A stretch of 64,000 nt of DNA from Acanthosepion esculentum (Eukaryota; Mollusca; Cephalopoda; Sepiida; Sepiidae), in contig OZ038479.1 of the NCBI GenBank assembly GCA_964036315.1, positions 59,237,746 through 59,301,745 of the forward strand, given 5' to 3'. The notes under the pieces were generated by a model, which was given only the letters and a program-made list of their open reading frames with translations, was not told the origin of the DNA and did no database searches. The position numbers were made by a program, and so were the translations under genes. Positions 44,681-55,140 of the stretch are shown in pieces; within the stretch, counting starts at the first letter, position 1, and each line of letters opens with the position of its first letter.

Positions 44681-47600
44681 AGTTTGTGGATCTGCATTTT
44701 CACAGAAGTCAAATTTAGTTGTTCATATGCGTACTCACACTGGAGAGAAACCATACTCTTGTGACATTTGTGAATGTGAATTTACAGACATGTCAACTTT
44801 AGCAAAGCATAAACGAACACATACTGGAGAGAAACCACATTCTTGTGATATTTGTAGATCTGCATTTTCACAGAAGTCAAATTTAGTTGCTCATATGCGT
44901 ACACACACTGGAGAGAAACCATACTCTTGTGACATTTGTGAATTTGAATTTAAAGACAAGTCAAGTTTAGCAAGCCATAAACGAACGCATACTGGAGAGA
45001 AACCACATTCTTGTGATATTTGTGGATCTGCATTTTTACGAAAGTCAAATTTAGTTGTTCATATGCGTACCCACACTGGAGAGAAACCATATTCTTGTGA
45101 ATTTTGTAAATCTACATTTTCACGGAAGTCAAATATGGTCAATCACGTTCGTACTCATACTGTAAAGAACCCATACTCATGTGAATATTGTGGATCTGCA
45201 TTTCCAGACAAATCAAATTTATTGAAACATAAACAAACACATACTGGAGAAAAACCACATTTATGTGGAGTTTGTGGGTCTGCATTTTTACAGAAGTCAG
45301 ATTTGGTTGTACATCTGTGTACACACACTGGTGAGAAACCTTATTCTTGTGAAGTTTGCAGATGTTCATTTTCAAGGAAGTCAAATTTAGTGATTCATAT
45401 GCGCACTCATGCTGAAGGGAAACCATATTCTTGTGATGTTTGTATGTGTCCATTTACAGACAAGTTGAGTTTAGCCGGCCACATGGGAATACACACTGGA
45501 GAGAAACGACATTCTTCAGATGTTTGTGAATCTGCATTTTCAAACATGTCAGATTTAGTCAGTCATATTCATACTCGCACTGTAGACAAACCTTATTCAT
45601 GCGCAGTGTGTGGATCTGCATTTCCAGCCAAGTCAAATTTGGTGAAACATCAACGAATTCACACTGGAGAGAAACCACATTCTTGTAATATTTGTGGATC
45701 TGCATTTTTACGGAAGTCAGATTTAGTTAATCATGTACGTACACACACTGGAGAGAAACCTTATTCTTGTGAAGTTTGTGGATCTGCATTTTCACGGAAG
45801 TCAAATTTAGTTGTTCATATGCGTACTCACACTGGAGAGAAACCATACTCTTGTGACATTTGTGAATTTGAATTTACAGACATGTCAAGTTTAGCAACCC
45901 ATAAACGAACACATACTGGAGAGAAACCACATTCTTGTGATATTTGTGGATCTGCATTTTTACGGAAGTCAGATTTAGTTAATCATGTACGTACACACAC
46001 TGGAGAGAAACCATACTCTTGTGACATTTGTGAATTTGAATTTAAAGACAAGTCAAGTTTAGCAAGCCATAAACGAACGCATACTGGAGAGAAACCACAT
46101 TCTTGTGATGTTTGTGGATCTGCATTTTTACGAAAGTCAAATTTAGTTGTTCATATGCGTACTCACACTGGAGAGAAACCATATTATTGTGAATTTTGTA
46201 AATCTACATTTTCACGGAAGTCAAATATGGTCAATCACGTTCGTACTCATACTGTAAAGAAACCATACTCATGTGAATATTGTGGATCTGCATTTCCAGC
46301 CAAATCAAATTTATTGAAACATAAACAAACACACACTGGAGAAAAACCACATTCATGTGATGTTTGTGGATCTGCATTTTTACAGAAGTCAGATTTGGCT
46401 GTACATGTGCGAACACACACTGGTGAGAAACCTTATTCTTGTGAAGTTTGCAGATGTTCATTTTCAAGGAAGTCAAATTTAGTGATTCATATGCGCACTC
46501 ATGCTGAAGGGAAACCATATTCTTGTGATGTTTGTATGTATCCATTTACAGACAGGTTGAGTTTAGCAGGCCACATGGGAATACACACTGGAGAGAAACG
46601 ACATTCTTCAGATGTTTGTGAATCTGCATTTTCAAACATGTCAGATTTAGTCAGTCATATTCATACTCGCACTGTAGACAAACCTTATTCATGCGCAGTG
46701 TGTGGATCTGCATTTCCAGCCAAGTCAAATTTGGTGAAACATCAACGAATTCACACTGGAGAGAAACCACATTCTTGTAATATTTGTGGATCTGCATTTT
46801 TACGGAAGTCAGATTTAGTTAATCATGTACGTACACACACTGGAGAGAAACCTTATTCTTGTGAAGTTTGTGGATCTGCATTTTCACGGAAGTCAAATTT
46901 AGTTGTTCATATCCGTACTCACACTGGAGAGAAACCATACTCTTGTGACATTTGTGAATTTGAATTTACAGACATGTCAAGTTTAGCAACCCATAAACGA
47001 ACACATACTGGAGAGAAACCACATTCTTGTGATATTTGTGGATCTGCATTTTTACGGAAGTCAGATTTAGTTAATCATGTACGTACACACACTGGAGAGA
47101 AACCATACTCTTGTGACATTTGTGAATTTGAATTTAAAGACAAGTCAAGTTTAGCAAGCCATAAACGAACGCATACTGGAGAGAAACCACATTCTTGTGA
47201 TGTTTGTGGATCTGCATTTTTACGAAAGTCAAATTTAGTTGTTCATATGCGTACTCACACTGGAGAGAAACCATATTATTGTGAATTTTGTAAATCTACA
47301 TTTTCACGGAAGTCAAATATGGTCAATCACGTTCGTACTCATACTGTAAAGAAACCATACTCATGTGAATATTGTGGATCTGCATTTCCAGCCAAATCAA
47401 ATTTATTGAAACATAAACAAACACACACTGGAGAAAAACCACATTCATGTGATGTTTGTGGATCTGCATTTTTACAGAAGTCAGATTTGGCTGTACATGT
47501 GCGAACACACACTGGTGAGAAACCTTATTCTTGTGAAGTCTGCAGATTTTCATTTTCAAGGAAGTCAAATTTAGTGATTCATATGCGTACTCATACTGGA

Positions 47601-48206
47601 GAGAAACCACATTCTTGTGATATTTGTGGAACTGCATTTTTACGGAAGTCAGATTTAATTAATCATGTACGTACACACACTGGAGAGAAACCTTATTCTT
47701 GTGAAGTTTGTGGATCTGCATTTTCACAGAAGTCAAATTTAGTTGTTCATATGCGTACTCACACTGGAGAGAAACCATACTCTTGTGACATTTGTGAATG
47801 TGAATTTACAGACATGTCAACTTTAGCAAAGCATAAACGAACACATACTGGAGAGAAACCACATTCTTGTGATATTTGTAGATCTGCATTTTCACAGAAG
47901 TCAAATTTAGTTGTTCATATGCGTACACACACTGGAGAGAAACCATACTCTTGTGACATTTGTGAATTTGAATTTAAAGACACGTCAAGTTTAGCAAGCC
48001 ATAAACGAACACATACTGGAGAGAAACCACATTCTTGTAATATTTGTGGATCTGCATTTTTACGAAAGTCAAATTTAGTTGTTCATATGCGTACCCACAC
48101 TGGAGAGAAACCATATTCTTGTGAATTTTGTAAATCTACATTTTCACGGAAGTCAAATATGGTCAATCACGTTCGTACTCATACTGTAAAGAAACCATAC
48201 TCATGA
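44643..48206 (+). CDS. C2H2 zinc-finger array, 42 uninterrupted fingers (ZF2 core)
   Basis: An open frame of 1187 codons made only of 28-residue C2H2 units: ten residues of a broken finger, 42 full units, one final codon, then TGA. Most units have canonical C-x2-C-x12-H-x3-H and TGEKP linkers, so the product would be a long DNA-binding nuclear protein without a visible effector domain. Units fall into classes by contact residues (-1,2,3,6): QSNV, DSTK, DSSS, RSDN, RSNN, ASNK, QSDV, RSNI and others. Fingers 11 and 24 have lost two zinc ligands (SSDVC and H-x3-R). Some linkers are variant: TVKKP, AEGKP, TVDKP. There is no ATG at the start: the frame opens at GTG, nine bases after an in-frame TAG, and the first ATG is at 44727. 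Expression would need splicing into the frame, or the flanking 2-nt deletions to be errors; otherwise it is a very recently broken gene. Confidence 0.7.
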   Translation: MRTHTGEKPYSCEVCGSAFSQKSNLVVHMRTHTGEKPYSCDICECEFTDMSTLAKHKRTHTGEKPHSCDICRSAFSQKSNLVAHMRTHTGEKPYSCDICEFEFKDKSSLASHKRTHTGEKPHSCDICGSAFLRKSNLVVHMRTHTGEKPYSCEFCKSTFSRKSNMVNHVRTHTVKNPYSCEYCGSAFPDKSNLLKHKQTHTGEKPHLCGVCGSAFLQKSDLVVHLCTHTGEKPYSCEVCRCSFSRKSNLVIHMRTHAEGKPYSCDVCMCPFTDKLSLAGHMGIHTGEKRHSSDVCESAFSNMSDLVSHIHTRTVDKPYSCAVCGSAFPAKSNLVKHQRIHTGEKPHSCNICGSAFLRKSDLVNHVRTHTGEKPYSCEVCGSAFSRKSNLVVHMRTHTGEKPYSCDICEFEFTDMSSLATHKRTHTGEKPHSCDICGSAFLRKSDLVNHVRTHTGEKPYSCDICEFEFKDKSSLASHKRTHTGEKPHSCDVCGSAFLRKSNLVVHMRTHTGEKPYYCEFCKSTFSRKSNMVNHVRTHTVKKPYSCEYCGSAFPAKSNLLKHKQTHTGEKPHSCDVCGSAFLQKSDLAVHVRTHTGEKPYSCEVCRCSFSRKSNLVIHMRTHAEGKPYSCDVCMYPFTDRLSLAGHMGIHTGEKRHSSDVCESAFSNMSDLVSHIHTRTVDKPYSCAVCGSAFPAKSNLVKHQRIHTGEKPHSCNICGSAFLRKSDLVNHVRTHTGEKPYSCEVCGSAFSRKSNLVVHIRTHTGEKPYSCDICEFEFTDMSSLATHKRTHTGEKPHSCDICGSAFLRKSDLVNHVRTHTGEKPYSCDICEFEFKDKSSLASHKRTHTGEKPHSCDVCGSAFLRKSNLVVHMRTHTGEKPYYCEFCKSTFSRKSNMVNHVRTHTVKKPYSCEYCGSAFPAKSNLLKHKQTHTGEKPHSCDVCGSAFLQKSDLAVHVRTHTGEKPYSCEVCRFSFSRKSNLVIHMRTHTGEKPHSCDICGTAFLRKSDLINHVRTHTGEKPYSCEVCGSAFSQKSNLVVHMRTHTGEKPYSCDICECEFTDMSTLAKHKRTHTGEKPHSCDICRSAFSQKSNLVVHMRTHTGEKPYSCDICEFEFKDTSSLASHKRTHTGEKPHSCNICGSAFLRKSNLVVHMRTHTGEKPYSCEFCKSTFSRKSNMVNHVRTHTVKKPYS

Positions 48207-48534
48207 ATATTTTGGATCTGCATTTCCAGCCAAATCAAATTTATTGAAACATAAACAAACATACACTGGAGAAAAGCCACATTCATGTGAGGTTTGTGGA
48301 TCTGCATTTTTACAGAAGTCAGATTTGGCTGTACATGTGCGAACACACACTGGTGAGAAACCTTATTCTTGTGAAGTCTGCAGATTTTCATTTTCAAGGA
48401 AGTCAAATTTAGTGATTCATATGCGTACTCATACTGGAGAGAAACCACATTCTTGTGATATTTGTGGATCTGCATTTTTACGGAAGTCAGATTTAATTAA
48501 TCATGTACATACACACACTGGAGAGAAACCTTAT
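44673..48534 (+). repeat. Higher-order repeat of zinc fingers: 13 + 13 + 10 + 10 units
   Basis: Within the array, unit A (fingers 1-13, 44673-45764) and unit B (14-26, 45765-46856) are each 1092 bp. Unit C (27-36, 46857-47696) is 840 bp and unit D (47697-48534) is 838 bp. Fingers 14-21 and 27-34 differ by one residue in 224 (Met to Ile in the first). Units C and D lack the three-finger block that includes the dead finger. So multi-finger duplication and a precise three-finger loss built the array. Confidence 0.85.
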
Positions 48535-48879
48535 TCTTGTGATGTTTGTGGATCTGCATTTTCACAGAAGTCAAATTTAGTTGTTCATCTGCGTACTCAC
48601 ACTGGAGAGAAACCGTATTCTTGTGAATTTTGTAGAGCTACATTTTCACGGAAGTCAGATATGGTCAAACATGTTCGTACTCATACTGTAAAGAAACCAT
48701 ACTCATGTGAATATTGTGGATCTACATTTCCAGCCAAGTCAAATTTGGTGAAACATAAACGAACACGCACTGGAGAGAAACCACGTTCTTGTGATGTTTG
48801 TGGATCTGCATTTTTATGGAAGTCAGATTTGGTTATTCATATGCATACTCACACTAGTGAGAAACCTTATTCTTGTTAA
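48207..48879 (+). pseudogene. Continuation of the ZF2 array in a shifted frame, about 7 to 8 fingers
   Basis: Two bases are missing at about 48204-48209 (ACTCATGAATATT where sisters have ACTCATGTGAATATT), ending the long frame. In the next frame about eight fingers follow (the first has also lost its second Cys, TGT to TTT), until TGT-TAA at about 48874-48879, where sisters have TGT-GAA. One finger has H to R at the last ligand. It was part of the same protein before the deletion. Confidence 0.7.
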
Positions 48880-50040
48880 GTTTGTGGATCTGCATTTTCA
48901 TGGAAGTCAAATTTGGTGTGCCATATGTGAACACACCCTGGAAAGAATCCATATTCTTATGACATTTGCAAATTTACATTTAGAGAAAAGTCAAGGTTAG
49001 TGGGCCATATGCATATACATACTTCAGACAAATTATATTCTTGTGATGTTTGCGGATCTACATTTTCATGGAAGTCAAATTTAGTTGTTCATACACATAC
49101 ACACACTGGAGAGAAAACATATTCTTGTGATGTTTGTGGATCTGCATTTTCATTGGTAGTCAAATTTAATCTCAATGGAGAGTAACCATATTCTTGTAAC
49201 GTTTGTGGGTCTGCATTTTCATGGAAGACAAATTTAGTTGTTCATATGTGTACTCACACTGGGGAGAAAACTTAATCATGTTAAGTTTGTGTATTTGCAT
49301 TTTTACAGAAATCAAATTTGGTAAATCATAAGCGAACTTACACTGGAGTGAAAACATTGTGATGTTTGTGAATTTTTCATGAAAATCCGACTTGGTTGTT
49401 CATGTGCATTCTCACACTGAAGCAAAACTTTATTCTTGTGTTGTTTGTGGATCTGCATTTTCACTGAAGTCAAATTTGGTGTGCCATATGCAAACATGCA
49501 CTGGTGTGAAATCTTATTCTTGTGATGTTTGCTAATTTCATGAGAGGCCAAGTTTAGTTTGTTATATACATATACACACTGCAGAACAGCCATATAAGAC
49601 ACATTTAGTTGTTCTTACGAGCATTCACACTGTAGAGAAACCACCTTCTTACGTTTGTGGATCAATATTTTACGAAAGACAAATTTACTTGTTCATATGC
49701 ATATGCACACTGGAGAGAAAACTTATTCATGTGCGTCTGTATTATCAAGTATGTCAAATTTGGTAAATCATAAGCAAACACACACTGGAGAGAAACCATA
49801 TTCTTGTAATGTTTGTGGATCTGCATTTTCATGGAAGTCACATTTTGTCACTTATATCACTGGAGAAAAACTATAATTTCATGAAGTTTATGTATCTGCA
49901 TTTTCATAGCAGTTATATTTGGTGTGCTATATTTGAATACTCACTGGACGGAGAAAATATTTTTGTGATGTTTGCTGATATTCCTTTTCATACAAATCAG
50001 TTTTGGTGTGTCATGTGAAAGAGACATGTTCTTTAGAGGT
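48880..50040 (+). pseudogene. Decayed 3' fingers of the ZF2 array
   Basis: About thirteen further units, increasingly damaged. Short open runs at 49000-49185 and 49655-49876 keep two fingers each. Elsewhere stops (CATATGTGAACAC near 48920) and indels dominate. The pattern mirrors the decayed 5' edge. Confidence 0.75.
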
Positions 50041-51090
50041 TTGTGGATGTTTTTATGAAGACATACTTTATCTCTGATATGGATCATATTCTTGTAAAAC
50101 CTGAATTTCAAATACTCCAAAATTCAATAGACATGTGCTATTCAGTGGAGAGAATTTTATTAAATATGTTTTCAAAATTTTGAGCAAATGAAATAAAAGC
50201 ATCAATCATTTATTGAAACTTCATTTAGTGTCATGAAGTTTCTATAATTATTAAATTTTGTTTCAATGAATTGGACAGTTCTCTCTATTGTAATATTATT
50301 TTAAGAGGATTTTACATTTTCAATATTTCACCTGTATTGTAACATTATTAAAATCTGTTAAATGATAATATTTGTTTTTCTTGCTGATTTTTATCCTGTG
50401 TACATGTGTAGACTTTACATAGTCAAGTTTAGGAATTGTTGGTGATGAGACATAAATATTCAAACATTTTTATTATTATTATACAAAGATGTATTAAAGC
50501 CATCATGAGAAATCTTTCACTGTTGTTTTGTGGCAAAAAAAATAGTCTTAAATTGTCTCTGATGAAATGTCATTATTATTAAATTTTGAATTCTTTTCAT
50601 TGTATTTTATATCTTTTTATCACAACACTCATGTTTTAACATTCTACAACCTTTCAGCATGCACCGTGGATAAAAAAAAAAATTATCCAGATTATCTTTT
50701 GAAAGCTAAGAAATTATTTTAAATATTTAATTTTGTCTGCACTCTATGTACTCTTCAAAAGAACTAATTGCCATAAAATGTTTTTCTTCAGCCATAACAG
50801 GACAATTAGTCAACATGTTAATTTTAAACTTAATGTACCAAGAAAAAAATGTACTTGGCTTTTCAATCATTTCAAACAACACATATCTTCCACAAGAGAA
50901 GGTCACTCTGACATTGCCTTGTATTTGAAGCTGGTGACATCTGAACTTATTTTGCACCACACATTTGTTGATAATTTCTTAGCCTTCCACATCACTAATT
51001 TCTTTTGCTGCTGCCCTTGTGCTCAGTCCTTTCTTTTCCACAGGTGATGTAAAATTGCTCCAATTTCATTTTTGGGGGGTTGTAACAAAT
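50041..51090 (+). repeat. 3' flank shared by the zinc-finger loci (copy 3) with a mariner fragment
   Basis: 50200-50830 follows 16890-17610 (TGTATTGTAACATTA, TTTTATTATTATTAT-type, CTGCACTCTATGTACTCTTC). A candidate AATAAA is at 50192-50197. About 50890-51080, read on the minus strand, matches the N-terminal part of the mariner remnant at 19641-19838. So the same mariner lay in this flank before the duplication, or inserted into both. No intact gene. Confidence 0.6.
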
Positions 51091-51959
51091 GTTTGTAGTG
51101 TTCTTAAAATGAGTCGCAAAGGCAGTATTTAAATATTTGTACATAGATTTATTCAACTACATATGTACCATTTACAACTTTGTGCATTATATTACACATA
51201 ATTTCATCCTCCTAGAACTTGGTATCTTCCTGTGTGATGAACTGGTTTAAGTGGTTTGTACAGGATTCCAGAGAAATTAAATTAATTCCATAAAGTGGAT
51301 TTTGTAGAGATGAAAATAAGCAATAATCCAAAAGTTTTAACATCAACATAGTACAGCATGTGTACTCAGCATGTGTACTGATATCTCAGTCAATCTGTAC
51401 TGTTTTCTATCAGATCTGGACAGAGATGTGTTTTCTGAAGTTGTCCTGATGGAAGATGACACTATCCTGATTGGTCACATTGACACACTTTTCATTGATT
51501 AATGTAGAGATCAAAATAAGCAATAATCCTAAGATATAAGGTAAAATGGAAGAATGTAAATATACTTAGGAAATTTCAATAGTGAGTGGAATGGCAAGCT
51601 GCAAATATACAGAAGGAAATCAGTTGTTTACAGAGTGATCTCTTTGCAGGACTCAAATGCTGAGAATCACAGAAGTCAGTAACCAAATGCCACACACACA
51701 CACACACACACACACAGAGTTTCCAAAAAATGTTATTGGGAAATACATTGTGATTTTAAAGAAAAAAATGTTGCTTATTTGATTGTCTTTTTCATGTAAG
51801 TTTTTGATACCGCTTTTTTTAGATGAGCTAGAATTGTTGACTGCAACAATTTCCATGTGAATATGTTGTCTGATTTTAAAGATGAAAATATATTTTTAGC
51901 TTGATACCATTATGAGGATTTTGCTAAAATGTTTTTTGATGAAAAAAATATTTTTCACA
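51091..51959. other. Non-coding DNA with a (CA)n microsatellite
   Basis: (CA)12-13 lies at 51691-51715. A repeated phrase (AGAGATGAAAATAAGCAATAATCC at about 51307, in variant form at about 51505) marks a small direct duplication. No gene recognised. Confidence 0.5.
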
Positions 51960-52480
51960 TTAGCCTGTCCTTCAAATCACAGGGAATCAAGTACTTGACC
52001 ATGACAGTGATGCCCAATGCTTCAAATTGGCATAGTAACCAGGTAGGTTGATGGCCCAGCAATATAGCTGTGAAATCATCAGAGAGGTTTTCCCTCCTCT
52101 ATTGGCATACATCATGGTGCTGATGCTGTTTTGTTTAACAGATCCGTGACAATAGAGAACTGATCTCCTGGACGAGGTACGTGCATAGTTTTGGCTGAGG
52201 TCAGATCTCTTTGTGTCACATGAAAGAGACCCATAAACTGTTAGACCAATCCACTAAGTCTTTTGATTTCTTTCCAGAGACAGTCTCATAGGGCTGACAT
52301 GGCTTTGGACCTTGTATTCGCCAATAAATGAGTGTAAACTCTTCACTCCTTTAGGGTGGTGATAGGAGCTGAGTGTTGCAATCATGTGAGGATCTGCTGA
52401 CAAACTCCCTTCACATCAAATCTATCCAAGAATGGATGTGGGCTTTAGGACAATTACATTCCGGTCAAAAAGACAAGATG
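51960..52480 (-). pseudogene. LTR-retroelement pol remnant (end of reverse transcriptase to RNase H)
   Basis: On the minus strand: LSADPHMIATLSSYHHPKGVKSLHSFIGEYK (in parts, about 52310-52405), then HVPRPGDQFSIVTDLLNKT (about 52135-52190), and then a block near 52040-52100 rich in Y, W and A. S-P-H-x-x-x-T-L with a P-x-x-V-x-x-x-R-S-F-I-G-A-Y-K block, then P-R-P-x-D-Q-L-x-I-V-T-D, is the junction of reverse transcriptase and RNase H in Ty3/BEL-like pol proteins. Stops and shifts break it. No LTR could be assigned. Confidence 0.6.
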
Positions 52481-53520
52481 ATAATTCTGATTACTGCCTG
52501 AAAATCTCACTAAGACACAATGTGTCAATTTCATTTGATTTTTTTTTTTCAAATTTTTATTGTTTCTGTTTGAAAAATATCTTCCTTGTTTGTGTATTTG
52601 AAAACTACTTTGTTTAACCATTTCCCTTTTTGAGATATATTTGTTTTTACTTTTCACAATTGTCTTTTCTAAATAAAAGGATAACATCAGTTGAAACATG
52701 GACATTTTCATTGAGATTGGCAGTTAGTTACATCATCTACATTGTTCCCTGGACAGTTTAGGCAATTGACAACCTTTACTTCATATCTCTCTGGCAGGAG
52801 ATCACCTAATATTCTGCACATATGTTCTTCCAGGACTGCTTCTGAATCTACCATGCCAATGGCATATCTGGCATAATTCAGACTGAAGTGGTTGACAATA
52901 GTGCAATACTTCATGGAACACTTTGTCAAGAGAATAATTTTTTAATGCTCCATAACAATAGAAATCAGTCTTTTATCACATACATACAAGTGTTTAGCAG
53001 TAATTTCAGAAAGTTTTCCTATCCCGTAGGGTAAGGAAACTACTACATGTTCTTTAGCAACTGCTGCTCAAAGAGACAGCATGGTAATTCTACTTACAGT
53101 CTGGAAATTCTCACTAAGACACTGTGTTATTTTCTTTTGAGTTTGTTTCAAATTGTTGTTTCTGTTTGAAAAGTGTCTCCTTGTTTGTATATTTCTTTGA
53201 AAACTATTTTGTTTGTTATTTGTTTTTACTTTTCACAATGTCTTTTTTAAATAAAAGGATAATATCAGTATGAACATTTTTGGCAGTTAGTTACATCATC
53301 TACACTGTTCCCTGCACAGGCCATTATCAATCTATTCCACATGTCCCTCTGGCAGAAGGCCATATAATATTCTGCACAAAAGTTCTTCCAGGGTTGTCTC
53401 TGAACCTACCATGCCAATGGCACATCTGGTATAGATGCGCATACCTCTGACTGAAGTGGTTGATAACACAACAATATTTTATGGAACACTTTACCAAGAG
53501 AATTTGGTAAAAGGCACTGG
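52474..53520. repeat. Tandem duplication, two units of about 460 bp
   Basis: 52474-52945 and about 53060-53520 share CTCACTAAGACAC, TTGTTTCTGTTTGAAAA, TTGTTTTTACTTTTCACAAT, AAATAAAAGGATAA, GGCAGTTAGTTACATCATC, ATATTCTGCACA and ACCATGCCAATGGCA in the same order, at about 560-580 base spacing. The unit may be a duplicated LTR of the neighbouring pol remnant. A minus-strand frame of 73 codons (52708-52929, with EEHMCRILGDLLPERYEV) is partly conserved in the second unit but belongs to no family I recognise. Confidence 0.65.
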
Positions 53521-54112
53521 TAACATCTATCTTGATGGTCGACTGATTTTTTGTAATGTGGAATTAATGTTATGGAGAGGAGATGTTTGGGTTTCAAATA
53601 GCCACTGGCATTGGTAAAAGTGATAACAAGGTTAACATTAGGCTTACTGAGTTACTAAAAGGAAATAAATATAAATATTTATTGTTACCATTGATATTTA
53701 TTGTCACCATTCCCATTTATTGGGAAAACCGCATGGTATTTTTCAACATTATTTTAGTTGCTTAGTTATGATTTTATTCTTAATGTGAAAGTAGCAGTAT
53801 AATAGGATTTTGAAAATGTAAATTCATAAATATTACATTAGGAGTAAAGAATAATGTTTTGTTCTTCATAGGAAGTAAAATATCTTTTCCTTCACTGAAA
53901 TTCTCAGTAATAACCATTGCAATTTTTGTATGCCAGGATATCTGTGAACATTGGTTGAATCAAGATGAGATTGACCATGTATGTGTGTTATATATATATA
54001 TATAACAGTCAGTTATATTTTAACACATTCCAGAATGCATATTTCTTTTGTAAATGTAAACTTTATCAGATTTACAAAGATTTTTGCAGGAAACTTTCAA
54101 TCATATGTAAAT
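53521..54112. other. Non-coding DNA
   Basis: No gene recognised; a short (TA)n is at about 53990-54004. Confidence 0.45.
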
Positions 54113-54346
54113 TACTGTAATTTCTTGAAAATAATACACACCCATAAATAATACGCACCCCAACAAATGCTCCAAAAATTAAGAAATATATCTATCCCTA
54201 TGTATAATACGCATCTATAAATTTTCTCGAAAAAAATGACGAAGATATTTTGTCAACCTTGACATTGAGAATAAAATTGAAACTAAGCGGCTAAAATAAT
54301 GCTGAAAATTACCATGTGGTTTAACTGATAAATGTCAGTGAGGATG

Positions 54347-54545
54347 TTATAAAGAGAGGTTTCAAGAAGTGTTATCTCACGACAGCCATGGATGGCTCTG
54401 AAGATGATATCCTTTTACAAGAGAATGAAGAGGCCGAAGATAATTTTGAATGAGACAAAGATAATATTATGAATAATAATTTGTTTAATGATAATTTAGA
54501 TATTGATTCTATAATAGAAAGTGGTGATGATGATGATGAAATTTA
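54347..54545 (+). pseudogene. C-terminal tail of a pogo-family transposase
   Basis: RGFKKCYLTTAMDGSEDDIL followed by a run of E/D and a TGA, then an acidic stretch ending DDDDEI and TAA. F-K-K-C-x-x-x-x-A-x-D-G-x-E-D-D is the hallmark C-terminal end of pogo/Tigger-type transposases. All catalytic parts are missing. Confidence 0.7.
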
Positions 54546-54729
54546 AAATTTCAATAAATTGTTAACTTGATATCCTCTTTTCTTTGAAATTGACCTTTTT
54601 ATAGATTTTTTTGATTTTTTCCCCAAATAAAAAATCAGTAACTGATAAACATAAATTTATTGACAAAAATATGTTACAATTATTGTTGGATTTAAAATGA
54701 AAATTGGGATAATATCCTTCATATTTTAG

Positions 54730-55140
54730 AACAACAAGTACATACACTATTTACATTATTCAGACAGTTGTCCTTATCTTTGTTGCCATATTCATCACAA
54801 CGTTTCGACCATTGTATGCTCTGGCCTTCTTCAGGTGATTGGAATGTCAAACTGAACCCTTTATTTCGCTCACTGGGGTAAACTTTTCTAGTTCCACATG
54901 CCATATCTAATGGATGTCAGTTATCAGTCGTCTCCTGTTGTGATAAATATGGCAACAAAGATGAGGACAATAGTCCGAATAATGTAAATAATGAACATAA
55001 TACCTCATCTCAGAAATATAGACAGATACTGAAAGGCCGAAACGTTGTGATAAATATGGCAACAAAGATGAAGACAATAGTCCGAATAATATAAATAGTG
55101 TACATAATACCTCATCTCAGAAATATAAACAGAAACATGT
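54730..55140. repeat. Penelope-like tail motif, three copies, one inverted
   Basis: GGCAACAAAGAT(A/G)A preceded by (C)GAAACGTTGTGAT(A/G)AATAT occurs inverted at about 54765-54812, and direct at about 54937-54975 and 55037-55076, each followed by an ATAGTCCGAATAAT-type block. A GAAGAAGGCC word lies just before the motif in the inverted copy. Such GAAGAAGGCC...CGAAACGTTG ends are seen in Penelope-like and some other retroelements, so this may be a tail fragment, but no protein is present. Confidence 0.4.

Noticed and set aside
45139..48475. Four regularly spaced minus-strand frames of about 100 codons (45139, 46231, 47323, 48179)
   Set aside because: They are the antisense reading of the finger repeat. 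Their 1092-base spacing is the higher-order repeat, not a separate gene family.
54719..54904. A 61-codon minus-strand frame within the pogo-like element
   Set aside because: It overlaps the inverted copy of the CGAAACGTTGTG repeat and has no domain; treated as repeat, not a gene.
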